Origin: Gammaproteobacteria bacterium
Lineage (GTDB): Bacteria; Pseudomonadota; Gammaproteobacteria; Pseudomonadales; Cellvibrionaceae
Direction of reading: 5' to 3'
NCBI GenBank assembly: GCA_004172865.1
Contig: SEBV01000006.1
Coordinates: 62,001-126,000 of the forward strand
DNA: 64,000 nt
The position numbers and the translations under genes are program-made. Below, piece after piece: positions 18,531 to 27,531 of this stretch (positions within the stretch are counted from its first letter, which is position 1; each line of letters begins with the position of its first letter). The notes under the pieces are model-generated. The model ran no database searches. It saw nothing but the letters and a program-made list of their open reading frames with translations, and was not told the DNA's origin.

Positions 18531-19136
18531 ATGCGACGCACAGTTACTCTCGCCATGACAGGCGCTTCTGGCGCGCAATATGGCCTACGGCTTTTACAAT
18601 GTTTATTAGCAGCAGATTGCAAAGTGTATCTACTTCTATCAAACGCGGCGCAAGTAGTGATTCGCACCGAAACAGATTTGGATTTGCCGGAATCACTAGA
18701 AAAGCAGCAATTATTTTTAAATGAAATCTTCGAAGCTAATGAAGACCAATTACAACTATTGGCAAAAGATGATTGGTTTTCTCCTGTTGCATCTGGCTCC
18801 AGCTCACCAAGCTCAATGGTTATTTGTCCCGCGAGTGGCGGCACACTTTCGGCAATCGCTCACGGTGCCAGCAATAATTTAATTGAGCGCGCAGCAGATG
18901 TTGCTCTTAAAGAACGTAGACAGTTAATCGTAGTGCCGAGAGAAACGCCGTACTCCGCCATTCATTTGGAAAACATGTTGAAGCTGACTCAACTCGGCGC
19001 AATCGTGTTACCTGCGAGCCCCGGCTTTTATATGCAACCACAAACCATCAATGAATTAATTGATTTTATTGTTGCTCGTATTTTAGATCAACTCGATATC
19101 GAACACGATTTAATGCCGCGTTGGGGTGAAGATTAA
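18531..19136 (+). CDS. ubiX: Flavin prenyltransferase UbiX
   Basis: UbiX makes prenylated FMN from dimethylallyl phosphate and reduced FMN, the cofactor of the UbiD decarboxylase in ubiquinone synthesis. The 201-residue protein starts with the flavin-binding [17 protein letters not shown] and carries the conserved [20 protein letters not shown] and [17 protein letters not shown]. It has no signal peptide and is cytoplasmic. GGAGAATAA precedes the ATG. The last base of its stop codon is the first base of the next gene, so the pair is co-translated. The neighbouring mpl side matches Pseudomonas order. Confidence 0.94.
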   Translation: MRRTVTLAMTGASGAQYGLRLLQCLLAADCKVYLLLSNAAQVVIRTETDLDLPESLEKQQLFLNEIFEANEDQLQLLAKDDWFSPVASGSSSPSSMVICPASGGTLSAIAHGASNNLIERAADVALKERRQLIVVPRETPYSAIHLENMLKLTQLGAIVLPASPGFYMQPQTINELIDFIVARILDQLDIEHDLMPRWGED

Positions 19137-20041
19137 TGGCATTTCCATCGCAAGTTCGCATTGTAGAAGTCGGCCCACGCGATGGTTTGCAAAACGAAAA
19201 GCAAATCATTCCAACAGCGATAAAAATCCAACTTATCGATAAATTAGTGGACGCCGGATTAAACTATATCGAAGCCGGTAGTTTTGTAAACCCGAAATGG
19301 GTCCCACAAATGGCTGATAGCGCAGAAGTATTTCTAGGCGTAAATCGTAAACCAAATGTCACCTACGCTGCGCTAGTGCCTAATATACAAGGATATGAGC
19401 GTGCACTCGCTGCAAACGCAAATGAAGTTGCTATTTTTGCGGCGGCATCGGAAGCATTTAGTCAAAAAAATATTAATTGTTCCATCAGCGAAAGCATTAA
19501 AAGATTTGAGCCGTTAATTGAAGCCGCGCAACTACAAAAAATTCCGGTGCGTGGCTATATTTCGTGCGTCGCTGGCTGTCCTTACTCGGGCGATGTAGAT
19601 GTCACGCTAGTTGCCACTATCGCAAAAGAATTATTTGATATGGGTTGCTACGAGATATCGTTAGGCGACACCATTGGTGTAGGCAATGCAAATCAAACTA
19701 AAATATTAATTGATGCAGTCGCGCAGCACATTCCTGTTAAAAAAATTGCAGTGCACATGCACGACACTTATGGCCAAGCGCTTACCAATATTTATGCTGC
19801 TTTAGAATTAGGCATTGAAGTTATCGACAGTTCAATTGCAGGCTTGGGCGGTTGCCCCTACGCAGTTGGAGCATCAGGTAATGTCGCCACTGAAGATCTG
19901 GTTTATCTTTTAAATGGTTTGAATATTTCACACGGGGCTGATTTACAAAAACTTGTTCAGGCAGGAAATTTTATTAGCCAGAATCTACAAAGACCTAATC
20001 AATCCAAAGCCGCTCAGGCATTAATAGCTAAATACAATTAA
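19136..20041 (+). CDS. mvaB: Hydroxymethylglutaryl-CoA lyase
   Basis: HMG-CoA lyase splits HMG-CoA into acetoacetate and acetyl-CoA, the end of leucine breakdown. The 301-residue TIM-barrel protein begins RIVEVGPRDGLQNEK, the metal- and substrate-binding start of the family. It carries SLGDTIGVGN, the metal ligands in HMHDTYGQAL, and the signature IAGLGGCPYAVGASGNVA with the catalytic cysteine. Size fits bacterial enzymes. It stands apart from any other leucine-degradation gene, linked instead to ubiX by a one-base overlap and to a DUF2288 gene two bases later. Homologous aldolases cannot be fully excluded, but the signature is specific. Confidence 0.9.
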   Translation: MAFPSQVRIVEVGPRDGLQNEKQIIPTAIKIQLIDKLVDAGLNYIEAGSFVNPKWVPQMADSAEVFLGVNRKPNVTYAALVPNIQGYERALAANANEVAIFAAASEAFSQKNINCSISESIKRFEPLIEAAQLQKIPVRGYISCVAGCPYSGDVDVTLVATIAKELFDMGCYEISLGDTIGVGNANQTKILIDAVAQHIPVKKIAVHMHDTYGQALTNIYAALELGIEVIDSSIAGLGGCPYAVGASGNVATEDLVYLLNGLNISHGADLQKLVQAGNFISQNLQRPNQSKAAQALIAKYN

Positions 20042-20043
20042 TT

Positions 20044-20337
20044 ATGAATGACAACACGCTAACATCAGAACTTTTACTCGAAACCGCACAAATTCCATGG
20101 CGTGAACTGCAACGCTTTTTTGCAAGTGGTAATGCAATTTCTGTGGATGACTCGCTTGATTTAATTCACGTTGCAACGCAAATATCAAACGATAATGCCA
20201 CGCAAGTTAAAGCCTGGATGGAAGCCGGATTAGTCGACGCGGTAAAAGATTCACAAGCACAAACCTGGTTTGAACAGGATGTAATGCTCTGGGCTTTAGT
20301 CATTAAGCCATGGGTGCTAGTACAATATAAGAAATGA
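20044..20337 (+). CDS. DUF2288 family small protein
   Basis: This 97-residue cytoplasmic protein has the DUF2288 pattern: LLLETAQIPWRELQRFFASG near the start, DLIHVATQI in the middle and the C-terminal WALVIKPWVLVQYKK. Function is unknown. It starts two bases after the HMG-CoA lyase stop and ends ten bases before pilR, so it sits in the middle of a ubiX-lyase-DUF2288-pilR operon. Aromatic residues (W at 19, 58, 76, 83 and 89) are conserved-looking. Confidence 0.75.
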   Translation: MNDNTLTSELLLETAQIPWRELQRFFASGNAISVDDSLDLIHVATQISNDNATQVKAWMEAGLVDAVKDSQAQTWFEQDVMLWALVIKPWVLVQYKK

Positions 20338-20347
20338 GCACGTAAAT

Positions 20348-21763
20348 ATGAGTAAAAAACGCGTATTGGTTATTGATGATGAACCAGACATTCGTGAGCT
20401 GGTTGAAATTACTTTGGGGCGAATGCAACTCGATACCGATTGCGCTGAAAATATCACTCGCGCCAAACAATTGTTACAACAACAAACCTATGATTTGTGC
20501 CTAACTGATATGCACTTGCCCGACGGCAATGGTTTGGATTTAGTCGAATTTATTCAACAACATTTTCCACGTTTACCTGTTGCTGTTATCACCGCACATG
20601 GAAGTATCGACACAGCAATTGAATCCATGAAAGCGGGTGCGTTTGATTTTATTTCAAAACCAGTTGACCTTAATGTATTGCGTAAATTGGTAAACACCGC
20701 AATTCAATCAAGCCAACTGCCAGGCAACGAAAAATTACCCACCGAAAGTTTTATTATCGGCCAATCAAAGGCGATTCAGGATTTAACACGTAGCATTCAA
20801 AAATTAGCGCGCTCACAAGCACCTATTTACATTAGCGGCGAATCAGGTTCAGGGAAGGAATTAGTCGCACGCTCTATTCACGAATTAGGCCCGCGCGCAT
20901 CAAAACCATTTATTGCCGTTAACTGCGGTGCAATCCCTCGAGAACTAATGGAAAGCGAATTTTTTGGGCACAAAAAAGGAAGCTTTACTGGCGCACATCA
21001 AGACAAGCTAGGTTTATTCCAGGCCGCTGAAGGCGGTACACTATTCTTCGACGAAGTAGCTGATTTGCCATTAGATATGCAGGTGAAACTCTTGCGCGCA
21101 ATTCAGGAAAAATCCGTTCGCCCCGTTGGCGCATCTGAAGAATTAGTGACTGATGTTCGTATTCTGTGCGCAACTCACAAATCGTTGGAGACAGAAGTTA
21201 AAGAAAGCCGATTCCGCCAAGACTTATTTTATCGCCTCAACGTAATCCAATTAAGCGTTCCCGCATTACGTCAGCGCCGTGAAGATATTGCACTACTCGC
21301 AACTCATCTCTTACAAAAAATCTCAAGTGAAATGCAATTACCTGCGCCTAAATTATCGAATGCTGCGTTACAAACTCTTAATGACTATTATTTTCCCGGC
21401 AATGTGCGCGAGCTAGAAAATATTTTAGAGCGCGCGTTTACTCTTTGCGAAAACGACGAAATAGATGTAGGTGATTTGCAACTACAAACCGATCAAACCT
21501 CATTCGTTACTTTTGAGAAAATCGAAAATAATAAGAATCCTAATCAAACAAACACAGAAAATAAAAATAATCGCATCGACTATCCCGCACGCTGCGCAGA
21601 GTACTCGTCCCTAGACGATTATTTATTAGATGTAGAAAAGGAAATTCTCTGCGATGCACTCGAAAAAGTACGCTGGAATAAAACGCTTGCGGCGAAAAAA
21701 TTAGGGATAACTTTTAGGTCGCTACGTTATAGATTGCAGAAGTTAGGATTGGATGATGAATAA
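20348..21763 (+). CDS. pilR: Sigma-54-dependent response regulator PilR
   Basis: PilR activates RpoN-dependent type IV pilin transcription when phosphorylated by PilS. The 471-residue protein has a receiver domain (RVLVIDDEPD, phospho-acceptor in LTDMHLPDGNG, residues about 1-120). Its AAA+ domain has Walker A GESGSGKE, the sigma-54 contact loop KKGSFTGAHQ, and GGTLFFDEVADLP. A C-terminal Fis-type helix-turn-helix follows (KTLAAKKLGITFRSLRYRLQ). GSFTGA instead of GAFTGA is, as I recall, usual for PilR. The adjacent minor-pilin cluster supports PilR over other NtrC-type regulators. The partner kinase gene pilS, normally directly upstream, is absent here. A terminator overlaps its last bases. 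Confidence 0.88.
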   Translation: MSKKRVLVIDDEPDIRELVEITLGRMQLDTDCAENITRAKQLLQQQTYDLCLTDMHLPDGNGLDLVEFIQQHFPRLPVAVITAHGSIDTAIESMKAGAFDFISKPVDLNVLRKLVNTAIQSSQLPGNEKLPTESFIIGQSKAIQDLTRSIQKLARSQAPIYISGESGSGKELVARSIHELGPRASKPFIAVNCGAIPRELMESEFFGHKKGSFTGAHQDKLGLFQAAEGGTLFFDEVADLPLDMQVKLLRAIQEKSVRPVGASEELVTDVRILCATHKSLETEVKESRFRQDLFYRLNVIQLSVPALRQRREDIALLATHLLQKISSEMQLPAPKLSNAALQTLNDYYFPGNVRELENILERAFTLCENDEIDVGDLQLQTDQTSFVTFEKIENNKNPNQTNTENKNNRIDYPARCAEYSSLDDYLLDVEKEILCDALEKVRWNKTLAAKKLGITFRSLRYRLQKLGLDDE

Positions 21764-21788
21764 AAAATCCCGCCGATGCGGGATTTTT
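21763..21788. terminator. Bidirectional terminator between pilR and pilE
   Basis: AAAAATCCCGC / GCGGGATTTTT with loop CGAT lies between convergent genes, two bases from the pilE stop. Confidence 0.92.
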
Positions 21789-21790
21789 AT

Positions 21791-22246
21791 TTACCAACAA
21801 TTATCATTGGAGTTTCCACTAGAATCCTTAGCCGATCTTTGCCCATCTTGACTAATAGAAATCTCCTTACATTTATTATCATTAGTTTGAGGAGCTTTTA
21901 CCGGTTTAGCAGTTAACTTATAGGTAGTTGCTGTCACGGCAGGGTTGGTATCAAAAGTAATTTCATAATACCCCGAACCACGCGCTGTAATTTTACTGTC
22001 ACCAGTAGTAAGTTGCTTGTACACGGTACAGTTTACTGAATCATTGAACTTTGAATATGCGGTGTAACATCGCTGTAATCGTTGAGCCGCATCCGTAAGT
22101 TCAGATTTTGCTTCTGATCTGTTGGATCTTTTAACCGATTCAACATAGGACGGATAAGCAATTGCTGCAAGTATGCCGACTATTGCTACTACTATCATAA
22201 TCTCAATTAAAGTAAATCCTAAATGCCGATGCGTATCTTTAAACAT
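21791..22246 (-). CDS. pilE: Minor type IV pilin PilE
   Basis: PilE-type minor pilins join FimU, PilV, PilW and PilX in the complex that primes type IVa pilus assembly with PilY1. The ~151-residue prepilin has a short leader (MFKDTHRHLG) cut before FTLIEIMIVVAIVGILAAIAYPSY, with Glu5 present. The C-terminal half has cysteines at RCYTAY, NCTVY, KCKEI and the final NCW, enough for a D-region disulfide. A GTG two codons upstream is possible, but the ATG at 22246 has AGGTG just ahead. It is last in the fimU-pilV-pilW-pilX-pilY1-pilE run, as in P. aeruginosa. Confidence 0.88.
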   Translation of the reverse strand: MFKDTHRHLGFTLIEIMIVVAIVGILAAIAYPSYVESVKRSNRSEAKSELTDAAQRLQRCYTAYSKFNDSVNCTVYKQLTTGDSKITARGSGYYEITFDTNPAVTATTYKLTAKPVKAPQTNDNKCKEISISQDGQRSAKDSSGNSNDNCW

Positions 22247-22265
22247 ATTCACCTACCGCCCATAA

Positions 22266-25200
22266 TTAGCGAATTTGACGCCATGATTGGCGCCCCATTG
22301 AGCCAGTACATATCTCTCCCTGAACATTTGTGATCTTTTGTCCATTTGTACCGGAATTTACTACAGAAACATTCGTTGTTGAGCTGCAGGGCCCCGCACT
22401 TGAGGATGAACTACTGCTAGCAGAGCCTGAACTACCCTTCGGCTTTCCTATTCCTCCAATAGCAAAATTTTGATCACCTAAGTAGAGTTCCTGATTATAA
22501 ATAGGCTTATCAATAATATGATTGTTCACATATTTATCGCCCACTGCAGGTACTTCAAATAGCCAACTTTGACCACCCGAATCACATGTTTTCTGGCTTG
22601 GAATAAGTGAAGTAATAAGTAACTTATCTTGAACTAATAAAGCTTTAGTTGTTATGCGTTCGCCCTTACTGGAACCGGCAGCCAAATCCAAATCGATATA
22701 CCACCCATGCTTGCCTGTCCAAGGCTTGGTCCAAGATACAGTCCTAGATTCAGCGCCAGTTGTATAGTCTGTAGTTAGAGTTTGTTGTTGAAGGGTAGAC
22801 CTAGTCTCAGCAGCACCTCCTGAACCATTGTCTGGCACCGCATAAAAACTTTGCTTGGTATTAGCAAAGAAATTGTCGTTTACATCAAAATATTTCCCCG
22901 TACCAACATACACCATAATTTTTTGCAAAGGCGTGTTGTACCCTAAGGTCGGTGACGCTGTAATAGGCTGATCACTATTAGCTGCAAATACTTTATAGGA
23001 ACCCCAACTACCTGAATTGGAATTTGTCAAATTAAACCGCCAGATATTACCGCTCAGATCACCTGAGTACACGTCTGTAATACGACCATAACCGTCTACC
23101 AAAATGGATGGGGACGTTAACCCAGAACCCGCACCAGTATCAATTATCTTCACTGTTTTAGAGGAAGAGTTAAGTTGAAGCATCACGAGCTTGGATGTAA
23201 CAGGTGAACCACTATAGGCTCCATTGCCAAAAACCGCATACCAATTGCCATCTTGGGCAGGAACTATGTAAATTTTGCCGAGCACATAACCAATTTGACT
23301 TGGATCAGAATATTCAAAGAGTACAGTTGGGCTGCTAGGATCTGTAATATCCAATCCATAAATTGCTTTGCCTCCAGCACCGAGAGATCCGACAGCAATT
23401 GTATGCCATGCACCGTTCATATATATGTCGCTGACTGTTATAGCACCATCCACCATGTACTGATGCGGATTAGTCAAATTGTTACCGTAATCAGGCTTTG
23501 AAAGATTCACTAGCTTGTTAAACAAGATTGAAGGAACGTAAGCAAACTTCTCCTTTAATACATCTGAGGCCGTAACAGCAGGGCTTGCTTCCACATTAGT
23601 ATTTCCAACAAATCCATGAACCATACCATCGTTAGCGCCTACCAACACCAGTGGTATTTTTTTGCGCTTTAATGCTAGGTAGGCTTGATAGTCACTACCG
23701 CCTACAGGCAAGAGATTAAATGCAAAATCATAGTAGCCCGCGTAAGTAGGTCCCGAATTTACAATATCCCCTAATATATTGTGATATGCATTGATGGTTC
23801 TTTCGCGAAACTTAGTTGCATTATCTTCATCAGCGGCATCTCCTCGAATCCAACCGATTCTAGCTTTAGATACACTTGTTTGTTCGCCACTGATAGTCAA
23901 TGCCGCCTGTTGCGCTGGACTCAAATTGTCCCACGCAAAGGATACAGTTCCAGCATTATATGTAATTATATTCCTATCCGTACCGGAGGTGGGCATACGA
24001 CCAGTATCAGTTGTTTTATAGGTGGGGACAACAGGAAGCGCCCCCCCAGCGTCAGGCTTGTATGCGAGTAATTGTCCAGTCCACAACTTACTTTCAAAGA
24101 CAGCCTGATATACGAAATCACTGCCCGTAAGACGAGTGGAGCTAGTAGCAACTGCGGATGCAGATCCATCTTTTTGAAGGATACTGAGGAAAACGTTTTC
24201 CAAACTATCTTCCAATAGAGAAGGGTTGCGCACACTGAAAAAATTATCAGGCACCCCATCTGCAACGCCCTTGTAATTATCCCAATCTTTTACGCTATCG
24301 ATCTTATTGTTACCATTCGAATCTTCAAAACCACCATACTTCGCAGCATAATAAAGTGGCTTTTTAAGCATGGTAGTTGCACTAGTACTAGTTGACGCAG
24401 AGGTAAATGTAATTAAAGAGCTACCGACGGTAGCAGGTATAGCTGCGCCTAAACTATAATTGATATTTCCTGGTCGGATAGTCCATGGCGAAACTATCCC
24501 ACCGCCAAAATCTTGATCAATAGCTTTAACTGGACTAACGAATAAATTACCCTTTTCATGACTAACACCATAAATACTGTAACTCATGCGCAATGCATTA
24601 CCCGCTGCGGCCATTGCTACAGTATTAGAAATTTGTATTTTATCGTCATCAATCGCAGGACTGCATGAGGCACCAACACAAAACGTTATACGCTGTGCAG
24701 TATCCAAATCGTAGTCGTTACCCCATAGGGAGTCCTCCCAATAAAATAAAAAAGTCCCTTTCACAGGCCTACTCAAATTAGTATCGGTGGAATAAGTAAG
24801 ACTTTCGACTTTTACATCAATTAATGAACAACCTTGCCAAGCAGGACTAGTTGTATCATTTGTTGCAGTACTAGAAGTATTTGCCTCGCAGGAAGGAATA
24901 AAGCTTACAGTTTTGGTACCGGTTCCAGTGACTATAGGGATACTGAAGGTAGGAACATTTTCAGCCAAATCAACTGCATAAGTAGTGAGTTTTTGAGCTC
25001 TAGTAGGGTCTTTACTTGTATAAGAACGTAGATCCGTAGTGTGAGCGTAGTAGGCAAGCCCAGCAATATTATAGCTACCTTCTAATGCAGGTAATTCCGG
25101 GCAAATACCTTTGAAATCAGATAGTTTCGACAGAGAGGTAGACTTACAGAAACGATTACCGTTATCTGTGCCTCCAGCAAAATAATTTCCGCTAAAAGAA

Positions 25201-26939
25201 TTATTAAATTCTAAAGCACCAACTTCATCAGTTTTTGCCAGAACACTTGCCGCTCCGGTCATACCAATTAAATCACTAGCTGAACCTAAGTCATCACCAT
25301 CGAAAGAATTAACACCTGTTGAAAGAACAATGGCACTACATTTAGCGCACCACTCGTCATTTGGCCAAGGATCGGTGCCCCACGCAGCCTTACTTAATCC
25401 AGCAATACCCGGATAGTTACCAGATGCTGCAGAATCATCTACATCAAAACCTGCAGACGGCGTTGCTTTCCCCGAAATATAACGTAGCATTTCAAGGTAA
25501 ATCTCACTAATAGGATTACCCCAATCGGTACAACGAGTACCTGCAGCAGTGTGACCGCTTGCTGGTGAGCCAGTTTTAACTTCATCAATAGTTATACCGT
25601 AAGTATTGCAATCGGAATAATTGTTATTCGCATAGTTATATGTGCCTATACGAAAACTATTAATATTTTTAATAATGCCTGGTATGTCATTGAATACCCC
25701 AGTAGTGTAATTAATCTCATCCTTAGTAGAATCAGTAGCGTGAGAAATAGGGCCAGCAGCCTTACGTAAAACGCCTCCTTTTAAATGTGCTACATGGCTA
25801 CCAGTTGTTAAGCTAAAGTTGATGGCGCCATCTTCACCGTACTTTTGCAAAAGCCCACTAGGTTTATATGTAGATCCATACTTACGGCACCTACTAGAAG
25901 TTGCCGCTTCTTTTCCGGTCACGCAAGCCTCGACCTTAACAGTTAGATCTTTACCAGATGTCGGTCCCGGTGAAACATATTGGCACTGCGACGGGTCTGA
26001 AGCTGACCATTGTGGAAAATTACCTTCAGAAATACGAAGAATTGGATATCCAGTAGAGGCATCTGCTGAAGTCGACACATTACAAAAACTCCACCCTTTC
26101 TTTCCAGTACTTGAATCATATTTATAAGGAGTGAAATTATTAATATCCGTGCCTGTATATATTTTTACAAAGGCATGAATATCCTTAGGAAGATATGCGC
26201 GCTCCAATAGGGTTTGTGCCGTAGAGTCCACAGAACGCTTGCCGCCAAATAATACTCGCCTAACAATATCCATTCTCGACATTGTTAACCAATTAAGAAA
26301 GTTACCGCTCCATGCACCTATCGCATCAGGAAGATTACTGCCAGTCCCCAAGCATGTGTGTGAGTTAGTGCCAGCGGCTAAAGAATTCGGTGTGAAATAC
26401 TTATCCTTTTCCGCAGAAGGTGTTGTGTTGTAGGTATAACACCAAGCCGAGTCGTAATAACCATAATAGTTAAAATTATCCCTGTAAGTTGTATCTGCCA
26501 AACTTAAAGGGTTGCCATCAAGATTAGAGTAATCTGAATAAGCTTTTTTGAATAACTCATTATCAACTGACATCACTAGTGCTATGTGCGGTTTTGCTGA
26601 TGCAGTTAAAAATAATGGGGATTGAGCTGGCGCTGGGGTAGACGCATACGATGAAAAACTTAAAGAAGATCTAGAGGATGATGACACCACTGCAGATGAC
26701 GAACTCAATGAAGACCTGGAAGAGGACGACACCGCAGATGACGAACTCGATGAAGATCTGGAGGAGGACGACACTGCAGACGACGAGCTTGATGATGATC
26801 TGCTTGAGGACGACGAAGACGCAGAATATGCTTGTTCAGCAAGAACAAAGGACATTACCAGTACGAAAAAAGAACGGAAATATCGCAAAATAACCGATTT
26901 ATTTTGCAAGTGATTTTTGATAATCGGATAAAAAATCAT
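22266..26939 (-). CDS. pilY1: PilY1-type pilus tip/assembly protein with polyserine linkers
   Basis: PilY1 acts with minor pilins in pilus priming, adhesion and surface sensing. The 1557-residue protein has a signal peptide (about 1-40, ending QAYSA). Next comes a ~60-residue serine-rich tract of 14-residue repeats, then an N-terminal domain starting KPHIALVMSVDNELF; the DxSxS motif of a typical vWA domain is not evident. The C-terminal third is the PilC-type beta-propeller (LVGANDGMVHGF, VGSLGAGGKAIYGLDI, YSGDLSGNIWRFNL). A calcium-like loop DSNGNNKID follows YGGFE. The loop before YSGDLSGN, which holds the calcium Asp residues in P. aeruginosa, reads VDGYGRIT and lacks most of them. A second Ser block precedes the end. 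GGAG precedes the ATG. Confidence 0.9.
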   Translation of the reverse strand: MIFYPIIKNHLQNKSVILRYFRSFFVLVMSFVLAEQAYSASSSSSSRSSSSSSSAVSSSSRSSSSSSSAVSSSSRSSLSSSSAVVSSSSRSSLSFSSYASTPAPAQSPLFLTASAKPHIALVMSVDNELFKKAYSDYSNLDGNPLSLADTTYRDNFNYYGYYDSAWCYTYNTTPSAEKDKYFTPNSLAAGTNSHTCLGTGSNLPDAIGAWSGNFLNWLTMSRMDIVRRVLFGGKRSVDSTAQTLLERAYLPKDIHAFVKIYTGTDINNFTPYKYDSSTGKKGWSFCNVSTSADASTGYPILRISEGNFPQWSASDPSQCQYVSPGPTSGKDLTVKVEACVTGKEAATSSRCRKYGSTYKPSGLLQKYGEDGAINFSLTTGSHVAHLKGGVLRKAAGPISHATDSTKDEINYTTGVFNDIPGIIKNINSFRIGTYNYANNNYSDCNTYGITIDEVKTGSPASGHTAAGTRCTDWGNPISEIYLEMLRYISGKATPSAGFDVDDSAASGNYPGIAGLSKAAWGTDPWPNDEWCAKCSAIVLSTGVNSFDGDDLGSASDLIGMTGAASVLAKTDEVGALEFNNSFSGNYFAGGTDNGNRFCKSTSLSKLSDFKGICPELPALEGSYNIAGLAYYAHTTDLRSYTSKDPTRAQKLTTYAVDLAENVPTFSIPIVTGTGTKTVSFIPSCEANTSSTATNDTTSPAWQGCSLIDVKVESLTYSTDTNLSRPVKGTFLFYWEDSLWGNDYDLDTAQRITFCVGASCSPAIDDDKIQISNTVAMAAAGNALRMSYSIYGVSHEKGNLFVSPVKAIDQDFGGGIVSPWTIRPGNINYSLGAAIPATVGSSLITFTSASTSTSATTMLKKPLYYAAKYGGFEDSNGNNKIDSVKDWDNYKGVADGVPDNFFSVRNPSLLEDSLENVFLSILQKDGSASAVATSSTRLTGSDFVYQAVFESKLWTGQLLAYKPDAGGALPVVPTYKTTDTGRMPTSGTDRNIITYNAGTVSFAWDNLSPAQQAALTISGEQTSVSKARIGWIRGDAADEDNATKFRERTINAYHNILGDIVNSGPTYAGYYDFAFNLLPVGGSDYQAYLALKRKKIPLVLVGANDGMVHGFVGNTNVEASPAVTASDVLKEKFAYVPSILFNKLVNLSKPDYGNNLTNPHQYMVDGAITVSDIYMNGAWHTIAVGSLGAGGKAIYGLDITDPSSPTVLFEYSDPSQIGYVLGKIYIVPAQDGNWYAVFGNGAYSGSPVTSKLVMLQLNSSSKTVKIIDTGAGSGLTSPSILVDGYGRITDVYSGDLSGNIWRFNLTNSNSGSWGSYKVFAANSDQPITASPTLGYNTPLQKIMVYVGTGKYFDVNDNFFANTKQSFYAVPDNGSGGAAETRSTLQQQTLTTDYTTGAESRTVSWTKPWTGKHGWYIDLDLAAGSSKGERITTKALLVQDKLLITSLIPSQKTCDSGGQSWLFEVPAVGDKYVNNHIIDKPIYNQELYLGDQNFAIGGIGKPKGSSGSASSSSSSSAGPCSSTTNVSVVNSGTNGQKITNVQGEICTGSMGRQSWRQIR
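26692..26817 (-). repeat. Three 42-bp tandem repeats encoding the PilY1 polyserine linker
   Basis: Units begin at 26692, 26734 and 26776, exactly 42 bases apart, each starting GCAGAYGACGARCT on the + strand. They encode a 14-residue block of serines interrupted by AV and R. Sequence drift is mostly silent. Confidence 0.85.
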
Positions 26940-26951
26940 GTCATGTCTCCG

Positions 26952-27518
26952 TTAATTATTCCGTGGAATAGCATAAATTGACTGAACTATCACTTGAGTA
27001 TCTGCGGATGCTCCTACGCCGATAGCAGTAATTCTATAGGGGCGAATCTGATTAGCAGGCATGCCGTTGTATTCCAATGCACTTCCATCATCTTTAACTT
27101 GATAATCAGCCAGCTGCTCTACGACATAACGCGGTTGTGAGGCGATGCCCAATAGATTTAAAGAAGTCGTATTTCCCTTAGCATCGAAGGTAGCAATTGG
27201 GGCATATTGAAGAGAACCCGAAGGCTGATTGCTATCGAAATCAAGAAAGCAAATAAAACCATTATTAGAGGCGCCATCACAATTGGGGGGAGTGCCTATT
27301 TTCAAAGTAGATTCTCCCACTGAAAGTGCTGCTTCGGACGCTTGAAATGACAAGCCTCTATCACGCATATTTCCCACCATAGCTTCCTGTAGGCCGCTGC
27401 CACTAATTGAAGATAGAGCGATGATAGAAATTAATAAAACCATAACCAGACCTACAATCAAAACAACTCCTTTCTGTTTTTTAGGTCTGTGTTTAAATTT
27501 ATAACGTTGAGCTCTCAT
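26952..27518 (-). CDS. pilX: Minor type IV pilin PilX
   Basis: PilX belongs to the priming complex for type IV pili. The 188-residue protein has a basic leader (MRAQRYKFKHRPKKQKG) and the hydrophobic segment VVLIVGLVMVLLISIIAL. As in PilX of Pseudomonas, the usual Glu5 is not present in this segment. The typical PilX/GspK-like stretch SGLQEAMVGNMRDRGLSFQA follows. AGAGG precedes the ATG. It ends 12 bases before pilY1 and starts 13 bases after pilW, so the genes are co-transcribed. Confidence 0.88.
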   Translation of the reverse strand: MRAQRYKFKHRPKKQKGVVLIVGLVMVLLISIIALSSISGSGLQEAMVGNMRDRGLSFQASEAALSVGESTLKIGTPPNCDGASNNGFICFLDFDSNQPSGSLQYAPIATFDAKGNTTSLNLLGIASQPRYVVEQLADYQVKDDGSALEYNGMPANQIRPYRITAIGVGASADTQVIVQSIYAIPRNN

Positions 27519-27531
27519 CTATGCCTCTGAA

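Noticed and set aside
26678-26893. 71-codon frame of repeats on the + strand
   Set aside because: It is the antisense shadow of the PilY1 polyserine repeats.
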